Counted from the stretch's first letter, positions 1-11,467 are shown. The stretch: DNA of 64,000 nt from Dactylorhiza incarnata (GCA_033032865.1 JAWHQI010000277.1:3218501-3282500); one strand, 5' to 3'. Numbers and translations: made by a program. Notes: generated by a model not told the origin, from the sequence alone.

Positions 1-208
1 GTTATTTTAAATTCTATTTAAGTTCTTGATCAAATCCTAAGTGTATGTGAGTTATAATCAGAGCTTTCAAGAAACAAACACAAACACACAGAATTTTATA
101 GTGGTTCCCCTATCTAGGGTAATCCACTTTCCCCCTTCTCCCCTCTAGTAGTGTGCCAGATATGGCTTATATCTCCTCCAGAACTCAGACCTCAAAAAGG
201 TCTTGCGG

Positions 209-480
209 CTCAGATCTCAACAGATCTTACAGTCTCAGATCCCAACAGATCCTACAGTCTCAGATCTTAACAGATCCTACAATCTCAGATCTTAACAGAT
301 CCTACCTCGGCCTTTATAACAACAGGCCTACACTCAGATCCACCCTTGGATCCTACAACTCAGATCACAAAGGATCCTACACTCAGATCTCAACAGATCC
401 TACCTCAGCCTTTATAACAACAGGCCTACACTCAGATCCACCCTTGGATCCTACAACTCAGATCTTCAAAAGATCCCACA
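209..480. repeat. 25-bp tandem repeats in family B LTR
   Basis: Units read ctcagatctcaacagatc followed by ttacagt or a close variant. Four are contiguous, and two more blocks with an inserted ggcctacactcagatcc segment follow. They lie downstream of the LTR TATA box in the transcribed part of the LTR. The open frame across them is a by-product of the period. Confidence 0.75.
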
Positions 481-985
481 GAAGTTGAGAATGGATTGTA
501 ATATCACCAGGCTTAAGTTCTTCAATGTATAGAGCCTTTGATTCTATCTGAATGATCAGACAGAGTTCTTCAACTGTTCAGCAACAGCAAAAATCGTCTT
601 CTTGAATTGCACCGGCTGTGATGACTGTTGTTCTTGAGAAAGATAAGTTCTTCCTCCTTGACCTTCTCTCTTCAGAAAATATCAGCAGCAGATTGCTGAA
701 TTGATTTCTTCAAAAACAAAATAATTCCGAAGGAAGAGAAGATTTCTTCTGATTCTTCTTGCGAGAGCCTTTGATTTGCAGGAAAAAAACGGCGCTTCTC
801 TTCAATGAAAACCTTTCTTTTATATCCTTGATTGCGACGACAATATCTCTAGAATAGGAAATGAATGCCAGCCGCAGATCTTGATGAATTTCCTGGATAT
901 TCTCCCTTGGAAACTTCCTCAAATTACGCCTTTGAAAGATGGAGAGGATAATTGCTAGAACTGTATCAATTACATATCATGCCTC

Positions 986-993
986 TATTTATA
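986..993 (-). promoter_or_regulatory. Putative TATA box of family B LTR
   Basis: TATTTATA on plus, so TATAAATA on minus, in the context cctctatttataacc. It occupies the same relative place as the TATA boxes of the other LTRs in the window. Function is inferred from position. Confidence 0.5.
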
Positions 994-1184
994 ACCTGCA
1001 ATCAGTGCCATCTGAGATGCTCCTCCATGTCAGCATGACGTCAGATTCTAAACGGTCTTCAGCGGCTTTAGTATTTGACAAGGCGTTAAGACATGGTTGT
1101 CGTCTCGACGTGGCTTTGCTTGTTGTAGATGTACTGTAGAACAATCCCTTACTTAAAACCATTCAGAAATAGAACGTTGATCAG

Positions 1185-1410
1185 TGTGTAACTAAGTCGA
1201 CGCTTTTTATCCCACGGCGTCGAGTGATATTCCTTGATTCGCCGCTTTCTTATTCCACGACGTCGAGTGATGTTCCTTGGTTCGACGCTTTCTTGCCTTA
1301 ATCTCAAATCTTCAATCAGTGACCTTGCCGTTGAGACAACAAACATAGGTCGACGCTTTTGGGTCACGGGCGTCGAGTGATGTGTAGTGGCTCGACGCTT
1401 GTGGATTTGG
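1185..1410. repeat. TCGACGC/GCGTCGA inverted-repeat cluster
   Basis: Several copies of tcgacgc and gcgtcga alternate, separated by about 13-20 bases, so that four stem-loops can form. Phrases such as gcgtcgagtgatgttcc recur. On the minus strand the cluster is upstream of the LTR TATA box, in U3. Confidence 0.65.
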
Positions 1411-1459
1411 ATGAACTCATTTAGCTTGACCCGATCTCCTGCACAATGATTCTAGATAA

Positions 1460-3344
1460 TGTTGAAACCAATAAATTGGTCTCTTGTGGAGTTCGGGGCC
1501 CTCAGCAAGCTGAGGGGCAACCAACACTTACTCCCCCCAAGGGAGAGATCTAGGATGAAGGTTGAGAAACTATGAACTGGACCAATGGCTTAGTGGGGAG
1601 GTCCCGCCACATACCCAGAAGTTCCCAAGGAACTTCCCCTCCCAAGCCACTACTAAGCTTGGGCACCACTGGAGGCTATCCTCACCCCCTAGAGAGATTT
1701 GAGGAGAGAGAGAGAGAGGGAGAGAGCTGGCCTAGGATAAGCATGCATCCAAATGGTGCCCCCTTGGTCCTATTTATAGGATTTCAAGATCTGGGCTGCA
1801 AATAGCCAAAAACTGGTCTGCCAGATTACCAAAATACCCTCGAAATGGGCTGCGAACAGCCAAATCCCGCCGTTCCGAGACGCTAAGCGCAAACCGCCTA
1901 CCTGGCTTGGAGTTGGGCGAGCCGGAGGCCTCCCGGCCTCCCCGGCTCGCCGCCACAAGGCTCTAAGCGAGCCGGAGGCCTCCCAGCCTCCTCGGCTCGC
2001 CCCCACAAGGCTCTGGGCGAGCCGGAGACCTCCCGGCCCTCCCGGCTCGCCCCCACAAGGCTATGGGCGAGATGGAGGCCTCCCGGCCCTCCCGGCTCGC
2101 CCTCACAAGGCTCTGGGCGAGCCAGAGGCCTCCCAGCTTCCCCGGCTCGCCCCCACAAGGCTCTGGGCGAGCCTGAGGCCTTCCGGCTCGCCCACACAAG
2201 ACTCTGGGCAAGCCGGAGGCCTCCCGGCTCGCCCTCACAAGGCTCTGGGCGAGCCGGAGGCCTCCCGGCCTCCCCAGCTCGCCCCCACAAGGCTCTGGGC
2301 AGGCCGGAGGCCTCCCAGCCCTCCCGGCTCGCCCCCACAAGGCTCTGGGCGAGCCGGAGGGCTCCCGGCCCTCCTGGCTTGCCCTCACAAGGCTCTGGGC
2401 GAGCCGGAGGCCTCCCGGCCTCCCCAGCACGCCCCCATAAGGCTCTGGGCGATCCGGAGGCCTCCCGGCCCTCCCGACTCGCCCCCACAAGGCTCTGGGC
2501 GAGCCGGAGGCCTCCCGGCCCTCCCGGCTCGCCCCCACAAGGCTCTGGGCGAGCAGGAGGCCTCCCGGCCCTCCCGGATCGCCCCCACAAGGCTCTGGGC
2601 GAGCCGGAGGCCTCCCGACCCTCCCGGCTCGCCCTCACAAGGCTCTGGGCGAGCCGGAGGCCTCCCGGACTCCCCAGCTCGCCCCCACAAGGCTCTGGCC
2701 GAGCCGGAGGCCTCCCGGCCCTCCCGGCTCGCCCCCATAAGGCTTTGGCTGAGCCGGAGGCCTCTCGGCCCTCCCGGCTCGCCCCCACAAGGCTCTGGGC
2801 GAGCCGGAGGCCTCCCGGCCCTCCCGGCTCGCCCTCACAAGGCTCTGGGCGAGCCGGAGGCCTCCCGGCCTCCCCGACTCGCCCCCACAAGGCTCTGGGC
2901 GAGCCGGAGGCCTCCTGGCCCTCCCGGCCCTCCCGGCTCGACCTCACAAGGCTCTGGGCGAGCCGGAGGCCTCCCCGGCTCTCCCGCACAAGGCTCTGGG
3001 CGAGCCGGAGGCCTCCCGGCCCTCCCGGCTCGCCCCCACAAGGCTCTGGGCGAGCCGGAGGCCTCCCGGCCCTCCCTGCTCGCCCTCACAAGGCTTTGGG
3101 CGAGCCGGAAGCCTCCCGACCCTCCCGGCTCGCCCCCACAAGGCTCTGGGCGAGCCGGAGTCCTCCCGGCCTCCCAGCCTCCCCGGCTCGCCCTCACAAG
3201 GGAACAGTCCTGGGATGCGCCCCTCAGACTCGACTCCCTCCAAATGCTCACCCCTCCTCCTCCCGGGGTCGCGCCCTTTGAAAATATTTGGCCTAAAAAT
3301 ATCTTGGGCCTCGGGGGCCCACTCGGCGAATACAGGGTTGTACA
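1460..3344 (-). repeat. E1 3' LTR
   Basis: Begins TGTTGAAACC and ends GGTTGTACA on plus. It pairs with the LTR at 6487..7869. It is longer than its partner because its 50-bp array has about 26 units instead of about 16. Confidence 0.92.
1910..3200. repeat. 50-bp GC-rich tandem array in E1 3' LTR (~26 units)
   Basis: The unit contains gagccggaggcctcccgg and cacaaggctctgggc. Each unit can pair GGCGAGCCGG with CCGGCTCGCC, so it is a chain of potential stem-loops. The long frames on both strands here (up to about 360 codons, composition G/R/P/E/A) are artefacts of GC richness. The array lies in U3, upstream of the LTR TATA box on minus. Confidence 0.9.
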
Positions 3345-3360
3345 CAATCCCCGCTCTTTT
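3345..3360 (-). other. E1 polypurine tract
   Basis: Minus-strand reading is aaaagagcggggattg, immediately before TGTACA. The same tract abuts the 3' LTR of E2 and, with one change, of E4. It is the expected plus-strand primer site. Confidence 0.8.
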
Positions 3361-3459
3361 CGAGTGTGGCTCACGCTCGGAAAGAAATGTCCAACCCTGC
3401 ATATTCGATGAGTGTCGCTGGGAATCCGATTATTGGTGATATCTTGGAAAAGCCACAAC

Positions 3460-3700
3460 GCCTCCCCGAGAGGTCCCCCAACCTTGCCGACTAGCGAGAG
3501 CCCGGCTAGCAGAGCCACCTCGGGGGAAAAACACAGCCTCCCCGAGAGGCTTTTCTACCTTGCCGGCTAGTGAGAGCCCGGCTAGCGGAGCCACCTCGGG
3601 GGAAAAACACTTAGCCTCCCCGAGAGGCCTTCCTACCCTGCCGGCTAGTGAGAGCCCGGCTAGCGGAGCCACCTCGGGGGAAAAACACTTAAGAGAATTT
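3460..3700. repeat. ~87-bp tandem repeats in E1 interior (3 units)
   Basis: Three units with gctagcggagccacctcggg and gggaaaaacac. Each contains inverted ccggctag/ctagcgg-like arms. Non-coding, near the 3' end of the element. Confidence 0.75.
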
Positions 3701-4850
3701 TCGGCCACTGAGCGGTTCCTGACCCTGCCAGCTAGGTGGGAGCCTGGTCAGCAGGTCAGCATGGAGACTAAGTACTTGGGACTTTCCTGCCGCCGAGCGA
3801 TCCTCGGACCTGCCATCTTGATGGGAGCCTGGTCAGCGGGCCAGCGTCGGGGCTAAGTACCTTGAGACTCTCCTGCCTCCGAGCGATCTTCGGACCTGCC
3901 AGCTTGATGGGAGCCTGGTCAGCGGGCCAGCATCGGGACTAAGTACTTGGGACTTTCCTGCGACCGAGCGATCCTCGGACCTGCCAGCTTGATGGGAGCC
4001 TGGTCAGCGGGCCAGCATCGGGACTAAGTACTTGGGACTTCCCTGCCTCCGAGCGATCCTCGGACCTGCCAGCTTGATGGGAGTCTAGTCAGCGGGCCAG
4101 CATCTGGACTAAGTACTAGACTGGTCAGCGGGCCAGCATCGTGACTAAGTACTTGGGACTTTCCTGCCACCGAGCGATCCTCGGACCTGCCAGCTTGATG
4201 GGAGCCCGGTCAGCGGGCCAGCGTCGGGACTAAGTACTTGGGACTTTCCTGCCAACGAGCGATCCTCGGACCTGCCAGCTTGATGGGAGCCTGGTCAGTG
4301 GGCCAGCATCGGGACTAAGTACTTGGGACTTTCCTGCCACCGAGCGATCCTCGGACCTGCCAGCTTGATGGGAGCCTGGTCAACGGGCCAGCATCGTGAC
4401 TAAGTACTTGGGACTTTCCTGCCACCGAGCGATCCTCGGACCTGCCAGCTTGATGGGAGCCTGGTCAGCGGGCCAGCGTCGGGACTAAGTACTTGGGACT
4501 TTCCTGCCACCGAGCGATCATCGGACCTGCCAGCTTGATGGGAGCCTGGTCAGCGGGCCAGCATCGGGACTAAGTACTTGGGACTTTCCTGCCACCGAGC
4601 GATCCTCGGACCTGCCAGCTTAATGGGAGCCTGGTCAGCGGGCCAGCATCGGGACTAAGTACTTGGGACTTTCTTTCCACCGAGTGATCCTCGGACCTGC
4701 CAGCTTGATGGGAGCCTGGTCAGCGGGCCAGCGTCGGGGCTAAGTACCCTGAGACTCTCCTGCCCCCGAGCGATCATCGGACCTGCCAGCTTGATGGGAG
4801 CCTAGTCAGCGGGCCAGCATCGGGACTAAGTATTTGAAAACTTTCACTAC
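3700..4850. repeat. 85-bp tandem array in E1 interior (~13 units)
   Basis: Units contain gagcgatcctcggacctgcc and ggtcagcgggccagcatc. One unit near 4100 is shortened. The array fills the region between the gag remnant and the 87-bp repeats, where pol would be expected in an autonomous relative. Confidence 0.88.
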
Positions 4851-4952
4851 ATTAATCATCACATTACATGCAAGAAAAAACTAAGTAAACAACCACGCTA
4901 CATGAACTTAAGGGTGGAGAGAAAAACTAAGCACTTAGACAAACTTGGTCTC

Positions 4953-6429
4953 CTACTGCCGAGGGTGGTCTCCCTCGTTCCCATTTGGTTGTTGTTGTTG
5001 CCGCACCAAACCCCTCGCTTCCTTCAATTCCAAGAACTCAGGGAAGTTGATCGTCGCGTGACCTTCCTCATCGTGGAGGTCACAATAGGGTAACTCCACC
5101 CTACCCCCTCTTCCTCTTCTTCCTGCTTTTTTGACTCTCCTCCTTTTTTCCCAGCCAATCGCCATGGCCTGTTGAGGTGGTGGAGGGGAGGCCCTCGACC
5201 TCTGCCCCCACCTAGGGGGGTCAACCCCTCTTCCTGGAAGTTGCCTTCCTCTTGGTCGAACTTTCTCTTGGGAGCCCCTACTCTTCCCCCTGCTGCCTTG
5301 CCTCTGGCTCACTCAGCTTAGCCAGCCTTCTTGTGAACTCCGGGTTGGCCTCCTCACTCTCAACTTCTTCTTCCACCCTTTCCATCAACTCTTCAAAGGA
5401 CAAATGAGCTCTTCTCTTGAGGTCCATCTTGAAGAAACCCTCCCGCAGCCCCAACGTGAAGGCAAGCTTGAGGGTGTACCCGGGCACTTCTTGGACGAGG
5501 AGAACCTCCTCCCTGAACCGTTCCAGATAGTGAGCCAGCGACTCCTCTGGCTCTTGCTTGATCTTGAAAAGTACTTCGGCATCTTTCTTCCTCTTTCTTG
5601 ACGTCGAGAAGCGTAGCAGAAAAGTTCGGCGCAAGTCTTCGAAGGCGTAGATGGATCCTGCAGGGAGCTGATGGAACCAGTCCATGGCCTTCTCCTTCAG
5701 AGTTGTCGCGAAGAGTCGACACTTGAAAGCGTCCGTCATGGGCCTGATGGAGACCATGTCCTCAAACCACTGCAGGTGCAGGACGGGGTCATCCTTGCCG
5801 GAGTAGTGAGACATCTCTAACCTCCCGAACCCCTCTGGAACCGGGGCCGAGAGGATCAACTCACACAAAGGACTTCCTATGCTCACCCCCCTTTGGGACT
5901 GGGCGAGTGGGGGCATGGCGCCTCCCCTCTCGCCCCCTTGGGGCTGGGCGAGTGGGGGTATGGGACCTCCCCACTCGCCCCCTTGGGGCTGGGCGAGTGG
6001 GGGTATGGGACCTCCCCACTCGCCCCCTTGGGGCTGGGCGAGTGGGGGTATGGGACCTCCCCACTCGTCCCCTTGGGGCTGGGCGAGTGGGGGTATGTGA
6101 CCTCCCCACTCGCCCCCTTGGGGCTAGGCGAGCGGGGGTCTGGGACCTCCCCACTCGCCCCCTTGGGGCTGGGCGAGCGGGGGTATGGGACCTCCCCACT
6201 CACCCCCTCTCGACACCTCCTTCCCGGATGGCTGGCCAAGAGTGTTCTCGCCAACCTGCTGAGGCGAGGCCTCCGGACCACTTTCTCTCCTGCCCTCGAT
6301 TATCGAGGCGAAAGCTACCTGCGGGGTATGCATGACCTCCTGCCTGAGATTCTCGAACATCTCCAACGTCCCTCCAGCCACCGGAGGTTGCGAGTGACTG
6401 GGGTCGAAACTTCCTCCACTTCCGTCCAT
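4953..6429 (-). pseudogene. gag: Gypsy gag polyprotein (E1), broken by one stop and one frameshift
   Basis: The capsid-like core is clear at 5916..5278: MSHYSGKDDPVLHLQWFED, then AMDWFHQLP, then SLAHYLERFREEV, matching the retrotransposon gag (Retrotrans_gag) family. The same frame extends upstream to an ATG at 6429 (MDGSGG...) and is cut by one TAG at 6124..6126, where sister repeat units read CAG. Downstream a frameshift near 5290-5310 moves to a frame with a basic stretch and YCDLHDEEGHATIN, a degenerate zinc-knuckle-like segment, ending at 4953. The N-terminal third contains a 45-bp minisatellite. The family normally packages element RNA. This copy cannot make a full protein as written. 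Confidence 0.85.
5893..6205 (-). repeat. 45-bp minisatellite inside E1 gag (~7 units)
   Basis: Units contain gggctgggcgagtggggg and cctccccactcgccccc. The period is a multiple of three, so the gag frame passes through, giving a Gly/Pro-rich linker. Each unit carries the palindrome arms GGCGAGTGGGG and CCCCACTCGCC, the same motif that fills the U3 of E2 and E4. Confidence 0.85.
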
Positions 6430-6465
6430 GGAGCTCAGCTTGAGGCTTTCTTGTATTGGTCACAC

Positions 6466-6483
6466 TCCACGCTCACCGCACCA
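6466..6483 (-). other. E1 primer binding site (tRNA-Phe-like)
   Basis: Minus strand reads TGGTGCGGTGAGCGTGGA, three bases inside the 5' LTR. The same 18 bases are found at 18818..18835 (E2) and 53036..53053 (E4). The implied tRNA 3' end is TCCACGCTCACCGCACCA. My recall is plant cytosolic tRNA-Phe(GAA); that identity needs a tRNA comparison. Confidence 0.75.
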
Positions 6484-6796
6484 TAATGTTGAAACCAATA
6501 AATTGGTCTCTTGTGGAGTTCGGGGCCCTCAACAAGCTGAGGGGCAACCAACACTTACTCCCCCCAAGGGAGAGCTCTAGGATGAAGGTTGAGAAACTAT
6601 GAACTGGACCAAGGGCTTAGTGGGGAGGTCCCGCCACATACCCAGAAGTTCCCAAGGAACTTCCCCTCCCAAGCCACTACTAAGCTTGGGCACCACTGGA
6701 GGCTCTCCTCACCCCTAGAGAGATTTGGGGAGAGAGAGAGAGAGGGAGAGAGCTGGCCTAGGATAAGCATGCCTCCAAATGGTGCCCCCTTGATCC

Positions 6797-6804
6797 TATT
6801 TATA
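6797..6804 (-). promoter_or_regulatory. Putative TATA box of E1 5' LTR
   Basis: cctatttatagg on plus. Equivalent boxes lie at the same place in the E2 and E4 LTRs. Confidence 0.6.
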
Positions 6805-6939
6805 GGATTTCAAGATCTGGGCTGCAAATAGCCAAAAACTGGTCTGCCAGATTACCAAAATACCCTCGAAATGGGCTGCGAACAACCAAATCCCGCCGTT
6901 CTGAGATGCTAAGCGCAGACCGCCTACCTGGCTTGGAGC

Positions 6940-7725
6940 TGGGCGAGCCGGAGGCCCCCTGGCCTCCCCGGCTCGCCCCCACAAGGCTCTGGGCGAGCCG
7001 GAGGACTCCCAGCCTCCCCGGCTCTCCCCCACAAGGCTCTGGGCGAGCCGGAGACCTCCCGGCCCTCCCGGCTCGCCCCCACAAGGCTCTGGGCAAGCCG
7101 GAGGCCTCCCGGCCCTCCCGGCTCGCCCTCACAAGGCTCTGGGCGAGCCGGAGGCCTCCCGGCCTCCCCGGCTCGCCCCCACAAGGCTCTGGGCGAGCCG
7201 GAGGCCTCCCGGCCCTCCCGGCTCACCCCCACAAGGCTCTGGGCGAGCCGAAGGCCTCCCGGCCCTCCCGGCTCGCCCCCACAAGGCTCTGGGAGAGCAG
7301 GAGGCCTCCCAGCCTCCCCAGCTCACCCCCATAAGGCTCTGGGCGAGCCGGAGGCCTCCCGGCCCTCCCGGCTCACCCCCACAAGGCTCTGGGCGAGCCG
7401 GAGGCCTCCCGGCCCTCCCGGCTCGCCCTCACAAGGCTCTGGGCGAGCCGGAGGCCTCCCGGCTTCCCCATCTCACCCCCACAAGGCTCTGGGAGAGCCG
7501 GAGGCCTCCCGACCCTCCCGGCTCGCCCCCACAAGGCTCTGGGCGAGCCGGAGGCCTCTCGGCCCTCCCGGCTCGCCCCCACAAGGCTCTAGGCGAGCCG
7601 GAGGCCTCCCGGCCCTCCCGGCTTGCCCCACAAGGCTTTGGGCGAGCCGGAGGCCTCCCGGCTCGCCCCCACAAGGCTCTGGGCGAGCTGGAGGCCTCCC
7701 GGCCTCCCCGGCTCGCCCTCACAAG
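6940..7725. repeat. 50-bp tandem array in E1 5' LTR (~16 units)
   Basis: Same unit as at 1910..3200. It contains several single-base variants and one short unit near 7660. The long open frames over it are artefacts. Confidence 0.9.
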
Positions 7726-7869
7726 TGAACAGTCCTGGGATGCGCCCCTCAGACTCGACTCCCTCCAAATGCTCACCCCTCCTCCTCCCGGGGTCGCGCC
7801 CTTTGGAAATATTGGGCCTAAAAATATCTTGGGCCTCGGGGGCCCACTCGGCGAATACAGGGTTGTACA

Positions 7870-7958
7870 GATAATATATCAAATACATTGTGAGGTATAT
7901 CTTTGATTTAGGGATGGACTTCTCCAAATCTAGGACATTGTGGGCAATGATCCCAACA
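7870..7958 (-). mobile_element. Family B LTR, right end after E1
   Basis: atatcaaatacattgtgagg...caatgatcccaaca aligns with the last ~90 bases of the solo LTR ending at 46111 (atcaaatacataagc...aatacccaaca). This shows that E1 landed inside a family B LTR. Confidence 0.6.
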
Positions 7959-8251
7959 GTCTAGAAGAGCTTCCCCTCCAAAACCTAAGGCTGAGCTAGG
8001 TACGAGGAAGGTACGGACTTGACGAGTATCTCGCTTGGGGGGTCAACCTCTTCCAAAGTGTCATTCCCGGTACCCATGAGCAGGGGCGGATCCAGGAAGT
8101 TCAGTAGGGGGGGGGAGGGGGGCGAGACATATGGCAAGATGAAAAAAAATTGCGAAAATAAACATTCATTTTAATTTTTAGGCTAAACATTTTAGAAGTC
8201 AACAGCTATAATAACAAACAAAAAGAGACAAACAACTATATAAAAGTTACT

Positions 8252-10585
8252 TCAATTGTGCACGACGATTTTCAGATCATAGAATTCATCTATGATCAAA
8301 TCTTTGCTAAACTTCTCTGCTATTTCTCGCTCAATGTATAAAATCATGCAGTTTGCTAGAAATTCATCATCCATCTTATTGCGAAGTCTTGTTTTAACAA
8401 TTTTCATAGCTGAAAATGATCGTTTTGTAGTTGTTGTTGAGACCGGAAGGGTCAAAATGAGTCGAATTAATCTGTCAATAAGATAGTATGTCTTGAACTT
8501 TTTTGTCTCCATCAATTTCTCACATAGTTTGGCAATTGTAAGCAAATTCTTCAAATCCTTATTAGAAGGAACATCAAACTGATAATGTTGTAACTGAGTA
8601 TTCAACACAAAAAACTCATGTTCACTAAAATCCTGAGAGTAGAAATTCTTAGCAAGGGCACAAATACCATCAATATTGAAAGATTTGTAATCATCGCTTG
8701 GATCTAAAGCCATGCTAAGGCGAAGTAGCTCCATAGAATTTTCATTGAATCTAGAGTTCAGCTCTTGTAACCCACAATCTATAGTGGCATTGAAAATATC
8801 CACCCGAAAATGATGTTCTACTGTAATGATATCACGCGGACTTAGAAATCGACGATCACTGTATCGAGCAGTCATGTCTGGAACTACTATTTCATTTTTC
8901 TCACAAAATAATTTCACATCTTTCCAAAACTTTTCCCATCCATCTGCCCGAAATTTTTGAATGATAGTTTTCGTCGTTGAAACCAAATTTATAGCATTTA
9001 ATATGTCCTGAGATTGATATTGCAGTGCTTTGCATAAAATATCACTAATCCCCAAAACTTCTTTCATTTCTGAAGGCTGCCTCAGCATCTCCCCGTTGAG
9101 CAGACGTCCCTCCATTTTCACTGATATCAAGTAACACAGAGCAAGTGACATTATACATATTAATAACACTACAAATAGAGTTTAGATGAGACGACCATCT
9201 AGTGTCCCCATGTCGTTGCAGTGAACCAATTTGATTTACTTCCGTGCCGGTCTCAATTTCACCAAGAGCAATCATGTGATCAAAATATTCCTTTTGTGCA
9301 GCCCGTAATTGATCATTTTGCTTGGAGGAAGCACCAACAGTGTTAATAATATATATTAGTTCATTGAAAAAATTATGCACTGTCTTCACTTCCTTTGATG
9401 TTGCAACAAGAACTAACTGAAGTTTATGTGCAAAACAATGAACATAATAAGCATATGGACATTCATTGAGGAACAAAACTTTTAACCCTTTTCATTCACC
9501 ACGCATGTTACTTGCACCATCATATCTTTGACCGCACATATCTTGAATACTCAAATTATGCTGAGACAGAACTGCAGAAATTTCATGTTTTAGAGTTAAC
9601 GCACTTGTATCTTTAACATAAACAAGATCTAAAAACCTTTCTCGCACCAAGCCGCGAACATCTACGAATCGAATCACGATAGCCATTTGCTCTCTTTTTG
9701 ACTCATCTCTTGATTCATCAACTATAATGCAATATTTTGAATTGCCAATTTCTTTGCGAATTGTGTCTTGCACCATTTTTGCCATAATAGATAAAAGATC
9801 TTTCTGAATAGTTGGCGAGATAAACATTGCATTTCCTGGAGCATTTTCTAAAACAACGTCATCCACTTCCTTGTTATAATTTCTAAGCAATTTAATCATC
9901 TCAATGAAAATACCACGATTAATAGATTCTAAAGTTTCATCATGGCCTCGAAATGCAACTCCTTGAAATGCACAAAAGCGTAAGGCGTCAATTGAAGTTC
10001 CAACCTGTAATCTATTCATTACGATTTGTTGAGATGTTTGTCGTTGCATTACTTTATCAATATGTTGATAATGAATCATTAAATCTTCACATTTTTTATA
10101 GCAATATTGTGCAGAGAACAATGATCTTTCCCTACATGAGTCAAAAACGCACAATCTTTTCCATTTACTTTCCTCCAATTTCGAAATCCCTCAATAGTGA
10201 ATGTGCTTGATCCAAAACGGCCACTAGGTTGTTTATTAAAAACATAGCACGGCAAACAATAAGCAGCATCTTTCACTGGAGAATACTCCAACCATGGAAA
10301 CTTCTCAAACCAAGAATATTGAAATCTTCGACTATGTTCACCTGAGACTGAGGACGGATATTCTTGAAGTTTGTGCTGATAAGATCCAGCTTTAACGTAT
10401 GCCCGTCGCATTTCATCTTGTTGATCAATGGGATATTCTCAAATTTGAGGTCGTAATCCGGGATCTCGCTCAAAAACGAGTGGAAGTTTCTTAACTACAG
10501 ATGAATCAGCAGGCAAGGAAGATGGGGAGGCTTCTGATGACGTCTTCTTATTGAAAAATGAGTTAATAGTTTTCGTTTTCTTCAT
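8252..10585 (-). pseudogene. hAT transposase (TTF-type zinc finger / DUF4371 / hAT dimerisation class), inactivated
   Basis: The frame starts at ATG 10585 (MKKTKTINSFFNKK). In order there are a TTF-type zinc-finger region around WLEYSPVKDAAYCLPCYVF, a DUF4371-like middle with IVDESRDESKREQ and YDGASNMRGE, and a C-terminal hAT dimerisation region with LPVSTTTTKRSFSAMKIVK. Four lesions break it: TGA at 10439..10441, a frameshift near 10100, TGA at 9492..9494, and a frameshift near 9065. Both stops fall where family members usually have Trp. The total length of about 770 codons is normal for this plant hAT group. It would cut and paste the element; this copy cannot. Confidence 0.88.
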
Positions 10586-11129
10586 AATAACCTAAATTGA
10601 AAAATCTTGTCGTTAATAGTATAAAATATATTTTCTTAAGATTCAAGAATAAAAACTAATTTTTGACACGATTGGCCAGCAATTATAAAGCACAATATAT
10701 TTTCTTAAGAATCAAGAATGAAAACTAGTTTTTGACACGATTGTTGCCTAATTAAACAACTTAATAAAAAAATACACATTTAACCAACAGTACTAGGCTT
10801 AAATAATTGACTGTTGAAATTTCTGCAGTTCTACTAGGAATAAAATTTGGAGTATAAAATTTATGCTTACTCTGTTCAATGTTCATAAGAGTAGATATAA
10901 AATTTGGAGTATGAACTGTTGAACTATAAAATTTATAGGAATAAAATTTATGCAAAACTAGTAGGAATATGAACTGTTGAAGTTTTATACCTTTGCAGAC
11001 TCCAGCTGATTACGGACAGCCGGACTGAGGAAGACAGGCAGACAGCCTACAGGACTTGCGAGTTGCGATCAAGGGCGGATTCAAGTGGTGAAGTCGGAGT
11101 TGATCCTTTGAATCTTTGATTACCTTTCC

Positions 11130-11300
11130 GGTAAAACGGCGAAGCCTAGGCCTTGGGTAGTTGGGCGAACGGCGAAGCGGCGAAGCCTTGGGCGAACGGC
11201 GAAGCCTTGGGCGAAGCGGCGATGCCTTGGGCGAAGCGGCAATGCCTTGGCCCTTGGGCGAACGGCGAAGAGACAAGGCCTTGGCCCTGGACGGCGGACG
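11130..11300. repeat. hAT subterminal GC-rich repeats
   Basis: Repeated ggcgaagc, gggcgaacggcgaag and gccttgggcgaa motifs, about ten in 170 bases, between the transposase start and the right terminus. Subterminal repeats are known transposase-binding regions in hAT elements; that role here is inferred. Confidence 0.6.
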
Positions 11301-11330
11301 GCGGGAGGAGCGGAGCAAGAGAGCTAGAAT

Positions 11331-11433
11331 GAAATAGGGTTTCGCCTTTAGTTGGGGGGCTGGGGGGCCAAATGCGTATAAAAATATAAATTTAATAAGA
11401 AAAATAGTAATAAACTAAGGGTTTTAAAAAAAA

Positions 11434-11467
<34 letters not shown>

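Larger units (their letters stand above)
1..1459 (-). mobile_element. Copia-type LTR (family B), left part, split by element E1
   Basis: This stretch aligns by eye with the solo LTR at 44594..46111. Both have the tagtggttcccc motif (here near 100), a run of 25-bp cagatc repeats or ctcgga repeats after it, a TATA box and then palindromes. The LTR continues at 7870..7958 after E1, and its other end lies before the window. The reading direction is minus, because the TATA box (TATTTATA on plus, 986..993) precedes transcription toward lower coordinates. Assignment to Ty1/copia (SIRE or Angela-like) rests on general LTR features and is inferred. No protein-coding frame in it is credible. Confidence 0.55.
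1460..7869 (-). mobile_element. LTR retrotransposon E1 (Ty3/gypsy, Tat-like, non-autonomous)
   Basis: Complete element with both LTRs, flanked by the 5-bp target duplication GATAA (1455..1459 and 7870..7874). The sense strand is minus: 5' LTR 6487..7869, primer binding site 6466..6483, gag remnant 6429..4953, tandem arrays 4850..3460, polypurine tract 3345..3360, 3' LTR 1460..3344. No protease, reverse transcriptase or integrase remains in the 3.1-kb interior. The LTR sequences outside the arrays differ by only a few bases, so insertion looks recent. The LTR lengths differ (1885 versus 1383 bp) mainly through 50-bp repeat copy number. It is inserted into a family B LTR. Confidence 0.92.
6487..7869 (-). 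repeat. E1 5' LTR
   Basis: TGTTGAAACC...GGTTGTACA on plus, followed by the target duplication GATAA. It contains a TATA box (TATTTATA, 6797..6804) and, upstream of it on minus, a 50-bp palindromic array. Confidence 0.92.

Noticed and set aside
1898..3518. Several overlapping long open frames on both strands (up to 363 codons)
   Set aside because: They lie in the 50-bp GC-rich LTR array; composition and period explain them.
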